This document shows, one piece after another, positions 17,953 to 27,356 of a stretch of DNA of 52,977 nucleotides (within the stretch, counting starts at the first letter, position 1; every line of letters begins with the position of its first letter). Below the pieces are notes generated by a model, which was not told where the DNA came from, made no database searches, and was given only the letters and a program-made list of their open reading frames with translations. The stretch is from Paenibacillus sp. DMB5 (GTDB lineage: Bacteria; Bacillota; Bacilli; Paenibacillales; Paenibacillaceae): positions 1 to 52,977 of the forward strand of contig NZ_LRAC01000016.1 of the NCBI RefSeq assembly GCF_001517085.1, given 5' to 3'. The translations under genes and the position numbers were made by a program.

Positions 17953-19721
17953 GTGCGGTGGCTGCAATCAAGATTAAAGTTCAATACGCTGAGGAATCAG
18001 ATGCTGCTCGGCTTTCTTGCCGTTATGCTCCTGATCCTCACTTTCGTCGGCTATCTCACGTTTCGATCGGTTTCGACGCTGCTCAAAAACAACGCCGAAA
18101 AACATATTCAGCAAACCGCGGTTCAGGCTAACGGCCGTCTGGAAGGCATTCTGGAGCAGATCAATTCCCTGACCACACTGGTATCCACCAATGAGTATAT
18201 CCAGCAGCTGCTGCTGCGGGATTTGGAGGGGCAGCCGCCAACCTTTGCGGAACGGCAGGCCTTGCCGCCCATTATCAACCTGGTCCAGTTATACACGGAC
18301 GATATCAAATCTGTTGAGCTGTACAACAAAGACGGAACGAGGCTGTATCCGCTCGACGGCAGCAGCCTGAAAGGGAAGGTGCCCGGGAATCTGATTGAGC
18401 AGGCGACTCAAAAGGAGGGGAGCCTTGTCTGGTATGGGATTGATCCGCTTGACCCTACCTCGCTGCTGGCGGTCCGGCAGATCAGTCTGATCGACCGGTA
18501 TTTCACAACAGGCGGATATTTGCTTATCCGCTCAGACCGCAGCAAGTTTGCGCTGGAAGACTCCTTATCCGGGGAGGGGGAGAAAGAGACGATACTGCTC
18601 CTGGCTTCCGACGGCGGCTCATCACTTCAAACGATGATACCATCTCACAGGAAGCAGCCGCCCTGCTTGCCGGGAGGTCGGGAGATCAGACAGCAACAAT
18701 CGGCAACCGTTCCTTTGTCGTTGTGAAACAGCGGTCTGCCGTAACCGGATGGACGCTGCTTATCCTGACACCGGTTAACGTTATTACTCAAGGGATTTCG
18801 GTGCTGCGGACCACAATTGTTGTATCGGCTGTTATCGGCACTGTACTGTTTACTGTGCTTTCTTTTTTCCTGTCCACGCTCATAACCCGTCCTGTGTTCA
18901 AGCTGATCAAAGCGATGAGAAGCACCCGGCTCGGCATACTGAGAACCACCGAGAAGGCATCATCTACTATGGAAATTCAGGAGCTGAACTATTCCTATAA
19001 CAAAATGGTGGATAACATCAATGAGCTGATCCAGCTCGTTTATGAGAAGGAGCTGTCCCGGAGCCACACGGAGCTGAAAGCGCTTCAGGCCCAGATCAAT
19101 CCGCACTTTTTGTTCAATACACTGGATGTGCTGTACTGGTCGCTGCTGGATAAGGATGAAGACGAGCTCGCAGGGTATGTTGTGGCCATGTCCGATTTAT
19201 TCCGCTATACCATTACCGGTCAGAGTGAAGAGGGCTGGGTGAGGCTACGGGATGAACTGGAGCATATAGGTAAGTACCTGTACATCATGAAGGTGCGGTT
19301 CGAGGACCGCCTGGAATGGGAAATCGAGGCTTCTCCCGAAGCACAGGATGCCGAGCTGCCCCGGCTGCTGCTGCAGCCGCTGGTGGAGAATGCTGTCCTG
19401 CATGGCGTGGAGAGCAGGATTGAGCCCGGCAGGGTCAAGCTGACGGCTGCACGCGAGGGGGAGCGGATTGTTATTACAGTAGAGGATGACGGCATCGGCA
19501 TGGATGAGGAGAAGCTGTCCTCCCTAATGGAAGAGCTGGACAGCGGCAGGGTAACTTCTTCCAAGGCATCCGGGGTCGGAATTGCCAATGTCCAGAAACG
19601 GCTTCAGCTCTTTTTCCCGGGTACGGGGGAACAGGCTGGAGTTATGCGCATCGACAGCCGGAAGGGCCAAGGCACCACCATCAGCATCGAAATACCTGTC
19701 CAAGGAGGAACAATGCCATGA
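17953..19721 (+). pseudogene. LytS/YesM-type sensor histidine kinase, frameshifted
   Basis: Restored length about 589 residues. Start GTG 17953 follows AGGGGAGGAAG. N-terminal helix, extracellular sensor domain of about 230 residues, second helix near 18790-18890, HAMP, then His_kinase (QINPHFLFNTLD, phospho-His) and ATPase domain (LLLQPLVENAVLHG, VEDDGIGMD). The frame shifts near 18628-18632; adding one A to AAA gives continuous sequence (SLQNDDTISQEA). The downstream frame alone, from 18723, would give a kinase lacking the sensor. It is coupled by ATGA to the regulator at 19718, so the pair forms a two-component system sensing an extracellular sugar signal. Confidence 0.87.
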
Positions 19722-20518
19722 GGAGCCGAACGATTCTTATCGTTGATGATGAACCGAAATCAAGGGAAGGCCTAAAGAAGATGCTGGGGGTGTGGTCTGC
19801 CGGCCAATTTGAGGTGCTCACCGCAAGCAATGGAGTGGACGCGCTGCAGATTCTTGAGCAGATTCCGGTTGAGCTGATGATAACCGATATCCGTATGCCG
19901 GAGATCACCGGTCTTGCCCTGATCAGCCAATTGCGGGAAAGAGGAATCCACTCCCAGCCATCCGTTATTCTTATTTCCGGTTACGCCCAGTTCGAGTATG
20001 CCCAGCAGGCGATTCATTTGTCTGTAGTGGACTATCTCCTGAAGCCTGTCAGCCGGGACAAGCTGGTGGAATCGGTAGAGAAGGCACTGAAGGCAGGCGA
20101 GGAACGGGAGCATGTCCGCTTCATGCAGAAGATGGCCGACCCGCAGCTGCTGGCAGTCAGGAATGAGGAAGCCGCATTAAGCGATCCTGTCCGCCAAGCC
20201 ATTCAATTCGTTGATACCCATATAGAAGAAGCCATAAGCCTGCAGGAGGTCGCCGGTCATGTTCATCTGAACGGCAGCTATTTCAGTGCGCTTTTCAAAG
20301 AGCAGTGCCAGATCAATTTCAGCGAATATGTCGCCCGCAGAAAACTGCAGAAGGCGAAGGAGCTGCTGCTCAAAACCAACCTGCCGATAGCGGAAATTGC
20401 CAGCCGTACAGGCTATCAGGCTGTAAAGTATTTCAATAAGCTGTTTAAGGAGCACGAAGGGATGAGTCCGGGGCAGTACCGGTCCATGAGGAACGAGACG
20501 AAAGCGGAAGTCCGTTAA
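19718..20518 (+). CDS. YesN-type response regulator, AraC output
   Basis: 266 residues. CheY-like receiver with acidic pair at DDEP and phospho-acceptor Asp57 in MITDIRMPE; Lys of LLKPVSRDK is present. Two AraC helix-turn-helix units close the protein (LQEVAGHVHLNGSYFSALFK and IAEIASRTGYQAVKYFNKLFK in outline). Start overlaps the kinase stop (ATGA), and its TAA overlaps the ATG of the next gene. It is short for a YesN protein because the usual middle domain is missing. Likely activates the adjacent transporter genes. Confidence 0.93.
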   Translation: MRSRTILIVDDEPKSREGLKKMLGVWSAGQFEVLTASNGVDALQILEQIPVELMITDIRMPEITGLALISQLRERGIHSQPSVILISGYAQFEYAQQAIHLSVVDYLLKPVSRDKLVESVEKALKAGEEREHVRFMQKMADPQLLAVRNEEAALSDPVRQAIQFVDTHIEEAISLQEVAGHVHLNGSYFSALFKEQCQINFSEYVARRKLQKAKELLLKTNLPIAEIASRTGYQAVKYFNKLFKEHEGMSPGQYRSMRNETKAEVR

Positions 20519-21855
20519 TGTTGAGAATTCGCCAGGAGGGGATACCCACGAAAAAAATCGGATTATATTGTGCCCTGCTCCTGGCCCTGCTGCTGACAGC
20601 GGCTGGCTGCGACGGTAACGACAGGAACAAGGGGAACAGCGCCAAGGGCGGCAGTGAAAAAATCACCCTCAAAATGATGCATTCATGGCCGGACAGCAGT
20701 AATTCAGCGCAGAACAAAATGGTAAAGGATATTATCCGCGAGTTTGAAACAGCCAATCCGAACATAACCGTTAAGACGGAGGCGCTGGAGACCGAGCAGT
20801 ACAAAAGCAAGCTTACTGTGCTTGCCGCGTCCAATGATCTGCCGGACATCGGGTTTACCTGGGCGGCCGGGTCCATGGACCCTTATGTTAAGGGCAACAA
20901 GTTTGCGGCGCTGGACGATCTTTTACAGACGGAGCTGAACGGCAAGTTCGTAGCCGGCACGACGGAAGCCTATTCCTTTGACGGGAAAACGTATGCTCTT
21001 CCGGTGGAACTGAACATTGTTCCGGTCTATTATAACAAAGAAATATTTGCAAAATACAGCCTGCGGACTCCCCGGACGCTGGATGAGCTGAAGACGGTTA
21101 TCCGCATTTTGGATTATAACGGAGTTACTCCGGTTACCCTCGGCGGCAAGGAAGGCTGGCCGTCCTCCTTCTGGTATATGTATCTGGCTGACCGGATCGG
21201 CGGGCCTGATCTGCTGGATAAAGCTGTAGCGGATCAGGATTTCACGGACCCGTCGCTGCTGGAAGCCGCAAGAGCGGTACAGGAGCTGGTTAACCTGGGC
21301 GCCTTCGTAAAAGGCTATAACGGATTATCCAATGATGAAGCCAAAGTCCAGTTTCTGAACGGGGGAGCGGCTATGTTCGCTACAGGGACCTGGGAGCTTC
21401 CGGACTATACGACTACTGCAGGCATCCCGCAGGAGTTCAAGGACAACATTGGATACTTCAAATTTCCGGCCATAGCTGGCGGTAAAGGAAGTGTAGATGA
21501 CTGGGTCGGCGGACCGGGGACCGGGTTATTTGTATCCCGCAATTCCGCACATCCTGTAGAGGCGAAGCGTTTTGTCAGCTTTTTTATTGAAAAATGGGGC
21601 GAGCATTCGGTTGTCGACGCGGGTGTTATCCCCGCAACCAAAGTGGATACGGCATCGATCAGGCTGCCTAGACTTTTTATTGACCTGCTGGATGAACTGG
21701 GTAAAGCCCGTAAAGTAACGCTGTATCTGGATACACAAATGAAGCCGGGTGCATCCGGTATTCACATTAACCAGGTCCAGGCCCTGTTCGGTAAAGCGGT
21801 AACGCCGGAGGAATTCATCAGGAAGCAGGATGAGGCGCTTAAAGCAGACAAGTAG
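20518..21855 (+). CDS. orphan sugar-binding lipoprotein cotranscribed with kinase/regulator
   Basis: 445 residues. Family 1 solute-binding protein with lipobox TAAGC and a standard fold (MVKDIIREFETANPNI, then NGGAAMFATGTWELP). The start is odd: ATG 20518 overlaps the regulator's TAA, yet a strong AGGAGGGG lies inside the frame at 20535-20542, six bases before ACG AAA AAA ATC, exactly where a lipoprotein ATG-AAA-AAA start would be expected. The original start may have changed from ATG to ACG. No permease follows directly; the next operon has its own binding protein. It may present ligand to the kinase or feed the permeases at 23527-25356. Confidence 0.88.
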   Translation: MLRIRQEGIPTKKIGLYCALLLALLLTAAGCDGNDRNKGNSAKGGSEKITLKMMHSWPDSSNSAQNKMVKDIIREFETANPNITVKTEALETEQYKSKLTVLAASNDLPDIGFTWAAGSMDPYVKGNKFAALDDLLQTELNGKFVAGTTEAYSFDGKTYALPVELNIVPVYYNKEIFAKYSLRTPRTLDELKTVIRILDYNGVTPVTLGGKEGWPSSFWYMYLADRIGGPDLLDKAVADQDFTDPSLLEAARAVQELVNLGAFVKGYNGLSNDEAKVQFLNGGAAMFATGTWELPDYTTTAGIPQEFKDNIGYFKFPAIAGGKGSVDDWVGGPGTGLFVSRNSAHPVEAKRFVSFFIEKWGEHSVVDAGVIPATKVDTASIRLPRLFIDLLDELGKARKVTLYLDTQMKPGASGIHINQVQALFGKAVTPEEFIRKQDEALKADK

Positions 21856-21877
21856 CGAAACGAATAGTACGATAATG

Positions 21878-21909
21878 AAGACATCAGGGAAGTTTCCCTG
21901 GTGTCTTTT
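21878..21909 (+). terminator. terminator of kinase/regulator/binding-protein operon
   Basis: AAGACATCAGGGA (21879-21891) pairs with TCCCTGGTGTCTT (21895-21907), then TT. Confidence 0.85.
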
Positions 21910-21990
21910 GTCGTCCTGCAGGCAGCGGAATCCAAAAATAGTGGAAGTTTTCCCAATCGCAGGTTCCTTATGGGGAAGCATAATCAGCTA

Positions 21991-22031
21991 TATAATTGTG
22001 TATGCGGTTACATAAACCGCAGGCATACACA
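21991..22031 (+). promoter_or_regulatory. promoter and inverted repeat before importer 2
   Basis: TATAAT at 21991-21996 is followed by TGTGTATGCGGTT (21998-22010) and its inverted partner AACCGCAGGCATACACA (22015-22031), which matches except for a 4-base bulge. The repeat would span the transcription start and could be an operator or a leader hairpin. No clear -35 box. Confidence 0.5.
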
Positions 22032-22047
22032 AAAGGGGAGGCAAAGT

Positions 22048-23460
22048 ATGAAAAGGTTGAAACGTGTGTTTACAGGGATTTCTGCACTGCTGGTGATGTC
22101 AACTGCACTTACAGCGTGCGGCGGCAACTCTAATTCTGGCTCAAACTCTTCCGGCTCTGAAGCAAGTCCGGCAGCATCAGCTGCTGCATCCGAGGCTCCG
22201 GCCAAAGGTGGCGGGGAAAAGGTGACGATCAATCTCTGGAGCTTCACCGATGAGATTCCGAACATGACCAAAAAGTACCTGGAGACCCATCCCGACGCCA
22301 ATGTGGAATTCAAAACGACGGTAATTGCAACGACCGACGGCGCTTATCAGCCTGCGCTTGACCAGGCCCTGGCAGCTGGCGGGAAGGATGCACCGGATAT
22401 TTTTGCAGCTGAAGCGGCGTTCGTTCTCAAATATACACAAGGTGACGCTTCCGGCTATGCAGCTAACTATGCGGACCTCGGGCTTGACGATCAAATGGTC
22501 AAGGATGCGGGCATTGCCCAATATTCCATAGATATCGGCAGCAAGGACGGCCAGCTGAAGGGCCTCGGCTACCAGGCGACAGGCGGTGCCTTTATCTACC
22601 GCCGCTCGATTGCCAAGGATGTATTTGGAACTGACGATCCGGCAACAATCAAGAGTGAAGTCGGACCAGGCTGGGATAAATTCTATGAAGCCGCTGCGAA
22701 GCTGAAGGCCAAAGGCTACGGCATCGTTTCCGGTGACGGGGATATCTGGCATGCCATTGAAAACAGCTCGGAACAAGGCTGGATTGTCGACGGCAAGCTG
22801 CATATCGATCCTAAGCGCGAGGAGTTCCTCGATCTCTCCAAGAAGCTGAAGGACAACGGCTACCACAACGATACAACAGACTGGACGGAAGCCTGGTATG
22901 CGGATATGTCCGGCGCCGGCGCTCAGCCTGTCTTCGGATTCTTCGGTCCGGCATGGCTCATTAACTATGTAATGAACGGCCAGGTGAAAGACACGAACGG
23001 CGACTGGGCCGTTACCGAATCTCCGACAGGCTTCTTCTGGGGCGGCACCTGGCTGCTTGCCAACAAGGACGTTACCAAGGACGACGCCAAGAAGCAGGCT
23101 GCAGCAGACTTTATTAAATGGATAACACTCGATACCTCCGAAACAGGCCTGCAGTATTACTGGGCTAACGGAACAATGAAAGATGGCGAGCAGGGTACCA
23201 AGGACAGCGTTGCCTCCTCTGTGGTAATGGCGAAATCCAACGGTGAAGTGCCGCTGCTCGGCGGTCAGAACATGTTCGACGTGTTTGTTCCGGCCAACGC
23301 CAACGCTTCGGGTAAGAACCTTACCCAGTATGATGAAACCATTAACAAGCTGTGGCGCGACCAGGTACGTGAGTATACTGCAGGCAACAAAGACCGCGAT
23401 AAAGCGATCGAAACGTTCAAGCAGCAGGTCAAGGACCAGCTTGGCATCGACAGCGAATAA
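22048..23460 (+). CDS. sugar-binding lipoprotein of CUT1 importer 2
   Basis: 470 residues from ATG 22048, which follows GGGGAGG; a frame open from 21901 lacks an RBS. Lipobox ALTAC, then an Asn/Ser/Ala-rich linker and a family 1 solute-binding fold. It binds a sugar or oligosaccharide outside the cell and passes it to the permeases at 23527 and 24502. It is flanked on both sides by kinase/regulator pairs that probably control it. The ligand is not evident; no glycosidase is adjacent. Confidence 0.92.
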   Translation: MKRLKRVFTGISALLVMSTALTACGGNSNSGSNSSGSEASPAASAAASEAPAKGGGEKVTINLWSFTDEIPNMTKKYLETHPDANVEFKTTVIATTDGAYQPALDQALAAGGKDAPDIFAAEAAFVLKYTQGDASGYAANYADLGLDDQMVKDAGIAQYSIDIGSKDGQLKGLGYQATGGAFIYRRSIAKDVFGTDDPATIKSEVGPGWDKFYEAAAKLKAKGYGIVSGDGDIWHAIENSSEQGWIVDGKLHIDPKREEFLDLSKKLKDNGYHNDTTDWTEAWYADMSGAGAQPVFGFFGPAWLINYVMNGQVKDTNGDWAVTESPTGFFWGGTWLLANKDVTKDDAKKQAAADFIKWITLDTSETGLQYYWANGTMKDGEQGTKDSVASSVVMAKSNGEVPLLGGQNMFDVFVPANANASGKNLTQYDETINKLWRDQVREYTAGNKDRDKAIETFKQQVKDQLGIDSE

Positions 23461-23474
23461 GAAGACAAAAAGAA

Positions 23475-23507
23475 ATGGAAGGGGCGGGAACTCATCCCGT
23501 CCCTTCA
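23475..23507 (+). terminator. intercistronic attenuator hairpin
   Basis: ATGGAAGGGGCGGGA pairs with TCCCGTCCCTTCAT (one bulge) between binding-protein and permease genes; no long T-run. Probably stabilises or partly terminates the upstream message. Confidence 0.65.
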
Positions 23508-23526
23508 TATAACAAGGGGTGAGATC

Positions 23527-24498
23527 ATGCGCCGCAAAGGTGTGAACTACGCAAAATTCGGCTACATCTTCACGTTTCCGTTTGTCCTGGCTTTTCTGAT
23601 TTTTTCGTTATATCCCATTCTTTACACCGCAGTCATCGGATTTACAGATATGCAGGGGCTGATACCCAAACCGATTCATATACTGGATAACCCTTTTCAA
23701 AACTTTAAGGATTTGCTGTTCGACAACGTATCCTTCAGAAAATCCCTGATCAACACCGGACTGCTCTGGATCGTTAACTTTATCCCTCAGATTGCTCTTG
23801 CGCTTTTGCTCACGGCATGGTTCACGAACAAGCGCCTCAACATAAAGGGACAGGGAGCATTTAAAGTGCTGCTGTACATGCCCAATATCATCACAGCGGG
23901 TACGATTGCCGTATTGTTCAGCACTTTGTTTGCCTATCCGATGGGTCCCGTGAACAGCCTGTTTGAACTGATGGGCTGGTCTGATGCTCCAATCTTCTTC
24001 CTGCAGGACAAGACAACCGCGCGAGGCATCGTGGCATTCATCCAGTTCTGGATGTGGTACGGCAACACCATGATTATTCTGGTCGCAGGCGTTATGGGCA
24101 TTAACCCCGCTCTCTTCGAGTCTGCGGCGATTGACGGTGCGAACGGCTTCCAGACCTTTTTCCGGATTACGCTTCCGAGTCTGCGGACCATTCTCCTGTT
24201 TACGCTCATTACCTCAATGATCGGCGGTCTGACGATGTTCGATATCCCGCAGCTGTTCCTGGCAGGCGGACCGGACGACTCTACGCTTACTACGTCGATG
24301 TTCATCTATGGGCAGGCGTTCAAGGGAAGCTATATGTATAACCGTGCTGCGGCGGCAAGCATGATTATGTTTGTGATTGCGGCCATTTTGTCCGGACTGG
24401 TGTTCTATCTGATGCGTGACCGCGATGCGCAGAAATTGAAGAAAGCGGAAAAAAATTACCGGAAATCAGCCAAAGCAGCAGCTGTGAGGGAGGTATAG
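23527..24498 (+). CDS. CUT1 ABC permease, MalF-like (importer 2)
   Basis: 323 residues, six predicted membrane helices, EAA loop ESAAIDGANGFQTFFRITLP. ATG 23527 with AAGGGGTGAG upstream. The C-terminal tail is basic and cytoplasmic (KKAEKNYRKSAKAA). It stops three bases before the next permease starts, so the two are translated together. Confidence 0.93.
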   Translation: MRRKGVNYAKFGYIFTFPFVLAFLIFSLYPILYTAVIGFTDMQGLIPKPIHILDNPFQNFKDLLFDNVSFRKSLINTGLLWIVNFIPQIALALLLTAWFTNKRLNIKGQGAFKVLLYMPNIITAGTIAVLFSTLFAYPMGPVNSLFELMGWSDAPIFFLQDKTTARGIVAFIQFWMWYGNTMIILVAGVMGINPALFESAAIDGANGFQTFFRITLPSLRTILLFTLITSMIGGLTMFDIPQLFLAGGPDDSTLTTSMFIYGQAFKGSYMYNRAAAASMIMFVIAAILSGLVFYLMRDRDAQKLKKAEKNYRKSAKAAAVREV

Positions 24499-24501
24499 CA
24501 T

Positions 24502-25356
24502 ATGGACCATAATCATAAAAGCGGAGCCGTCACCCGGAAGATCAACAAGACCATTATTTATGTTGTCTGCATCTTTCTGGCGGTCCTCAGCATCCTCCCG
24601 TTCTGGATCATGTTCGTTAACGCTACCCGGTCAACAGCGGAAATTCAGAGCGGCCTGTCCCTGCTTCCGTCCAGCCATATGATGAACAATCTGCGGGTGC
24701 TGCTGGACAAGAGCTTTGATCCGGTGCAGGGGTTCCTGAATTCCTTTATCATCTCAAGCTCGGCAACGATCCTGACGGTCTACTTCTCGTCGCTGGCGGC
24801 CTATGGTCTTGTCACTTACGACTGGAAGCTGCGCAAGCCGTTCTTCACTTTTATCCTGTGCGTGATGATGATTCCTTCCCAGGCGAGTGCGATCGGGTTC
24901 TATCAGTTTATGTATAAAATCCACTGGACCAACAGCTTCCTGCCGCTGATCCTGCCCGCAATTGCCGCACCGGCGGTGGTGTTCTTCATGCGCCAGTATC
25001 TGCTCGCAACGCTGTCGCTGGAGATCGTGGAAGCTGCCCGCGTCGACGGATCCGGTGAGTTCAAAACCTTTAACCGGATTATCCTGCCGCTGATGATGCC
25101 GGCGGTCGCAACCCAGGCGATCTTTGCCTTTGTGGCCAACTGGAACAACCTGTTCATGCCGCTCATCCTCCTGACCCAGAAGGAAAAATATACGATGCCG
25201 GTCATGGTGAGTCTGCTGCGCGGCGATATTTACAAAACGGAGTTTGGCTCTATCTATATGGGCCTGGCGCTGACCGCCCTGCCGCTGTTTGTGGTGTATT
25301 TCCTGTTATCCAGATATATCATCGCAGGCGTGGCGCTGGGAGGCGTCAAGGAATAA
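24502..25356 (+). CDS. CUT1 ABC permease, MalG-like (importer 2)
   Basis: 284 residues, six predicted membrane helices, EAA loop EAARVDGSGEFKTFNRIILP, C-terminal GGVKE. Partner of the preceding permease. Followed by a strong terminator that ends the importer operon. Confidence 0.93.
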   Translation: MDHNHKSGAVTRKINKTIIYVVCIFLAVLSILPFWIMFVNATRSTAEIQSGLSLLPSSHMMNNLRVLLDKSFDPVQGFLNSFIISSSATILTVYFSSLAAYGLVTYDWKLRKPFFTFILCVMMIPSQASAIGFYQFMYKIHWTNSFLPLILPAIAAPAVVFFMRQYLLATLSLEIVEAARVDGSGEFKTFNRIILPLMMPAVATQAIFAFVANWNNLFMPLILLTQKEKYTMPVMVSLLRGDIYKTEFGSIYMGLALTALPLFVVYFLLSRYIIAGVALGGVKE

Positions 25357-25390
25357 TCTGCTAATGCAAAAGGTTTATACGGAACTGCTG

Positions 25391-25428
25391 AACCCTGTTG
25401 AGTTTTTTTCAACAGGGTTTTATTTTGT
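25391..25428 (+). terminator. terminator of importer 2 operon
   Basis: AACCCTGTTGA (25391-25401) pairs with TCAACAGGGTT (25409-25419), followed by TTATTTTG. Confidence 0.9.
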
Positions 25429-25524
25429 TGACACCTTCCCCGGAGAAGTCGTATGGTACAGACAAATATAGTCTGTTCAAGACGGACATATGGATTATGG
25501 AGGCTGCGGGAAGGAGCGGCGCGA

Positions 25525-27356
25525 ATGAAGAATATAACGGCATGGGGGAGTCTGATTTGGGGGAAGCTCACCGGCCTGTTTTACCGGCTATCCATCAAGC
25601 AGCGGGTACTGTTTTCTTTTCTGATATTGATAACGCTGTCAATTACGGCCATGGGGATACTGACTTACCGGATTGCCGGGAAGGAAATCCAGAATAATGC
25701 TTTTGACAACAGCAGGGAGACTGTAGACAAGACTTTGCAGCTGCTGGATTACCGGCTGAATGATGTGGCCATGTCGGTTCAGTCCCTGATGCTGAGCGAT
25801 GCCTACAGGAAAATGATGCTGGATGTACAGGCGCATGACGTATCCAGCTATTATGTACGCCTCTCGGAGCTGCAGTATGTATTGTCCCAGGTTACCTTCA
25901 ATGAGCCGATGATCGAGAATGTCCTGATTGCCACACCGATCGGTGATTTTTATTCTACAACCCAGGCACGGACGCAGGATCACTCCTTCTACGGCTCAGA
26001 GCTGTATGACAACAGCAGAAAAAGTCCCGGCGGCTATTGGGCGAAAGGCCATTACGACCGGCTGTTTACAGGCAGCCAGCGCGTGGTCTCCTTTGTGGTG
26101 CGGGGAATTTATGACTACACTCCGGTGACCAATGTGTTCATCGTAGTCAATATCAGAGAGAATAGGCTCGCTTCGCTGCTGGGCCAGAATACCGCAGGGA
26201 ACGACCGGCAATATCTCTTGCTGAATTCGGAAGGCGATGAGGTGCTTCAAAGCAGTTTGAACGGGCAGCAGAGCCGGGATTTCCTGCCGGGCAGTCAAGA
26301 GAGCGGAGAGGGGAACTTCTTTTACAAATTCGGCGGTGAGGAATATCTGATTAATTATAAGCGCTCAAGCGCAGCACCGGATTGGACGCTGGCGGACTGC
26401 AGTCCAAGGACCAGCTGCTGGGCCAGCTCAAGGGCATCCAGCGGACCATTGTTGCGGTCATTCTGATTTTTCTGCTTACGGCATGGTTTTTCTCGAACAA
26501 GCTTACGGCGGCGCTGCTGGGACCGCTGTTCAAGCTGAGCAGACTGATGCGCAGGGTAGAGGAGAATCAGCTGGGTGTGACGTTTGAGAGCAGGTATCAG
26601 GATGAGATCGCCCAGGTCGGCTTCCAGTTTAACCGGATGATGGCCGAAATCAAGGCGCTGATCGAGGATGTGCGCAAGAACGAAGAGGGCAAGCGGCATG
26701 CGGAGATCAGGGCGCTGACTGCGCAGATGGAGCCCCACTTTTTATATAACACGCTTAATACGATCTACTGCAAATCGGTCATGGAGGAAAATGAGGATGT
26801 CAACGAGATGATCCTGTCCCTGTCGCAGATGTTCCAGCTGGGACTCGGCGGCGGCAGGGATCTGATCCCGCTTGAGGATGAGCTGTTGCATGTGCAGCAG
26901 TACTGTGCGATTCAGCAGAAATGCTATGAGGACCTGTTCGACTACCGTGTCTTTATTGAGGATGAAGAAGTGATGAAAGTGCCCATCCCGAAAATTCTGC
27001 TGCAGCCGGTTGTCGAGAACTGCATCCAGCACGGCTTTGCCGACCGCCGGAGCGGCGGGGTGATTACGGTAAGCATTACGCTGGAACAGACGCTGCTGCA
27101 TATTGCGGTTGAGGATAACGGCAAAGGAATGGATGCGGCGAAGGTGGAGCAGGGGATGGCCGGAAGGGAATATTCCAAAAAAGGCTATGCTCTGGTCAAC
27201 ATCAGGCACCGGCTTCAGCTCTATTACGGTGATGCAGCCAGAATGGAGCTATCCGGCGAGGCGGGGAAGGGCTCACGCACCGATCTGTGGATACCGCTCA
27301 GCCCGCTGAGAGAGGAGGGAGGCAGTTATGGACTACCGGCAGACCAGAGCAGTTAA
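25525..27356 (+). pseudogene. LytS/YesM-type sensor histidine kinase, frameshifted
   Basis: Restored length about 610 residues. ATG 25525 with AAGGAG. The first helix is at about residues 25-45, the sensor domain to about 290, the second helix in TIVAVILIFLLTAWFF, then HAMP, the kinase motif QMEPHFLYNTLN, and the ATPase boxes LLQPVVENCIQHG and VEDNGKGM. The frame shifts near 26394: adding one G to GG in GGCGGACTG gives a continuous WTLAGLQSKDQLL. The regulator gene starts 29 bases before its end. Cell-membrane sensor, sugar signal unknown. Confidence 0.87.

Noticed and set aside
22177..23508. Minus-strand frame of 443 codons
   Set aside because: Shadow of the importer 2 binding-protein gene, whose lipobox and fold are plain on the plus strand.
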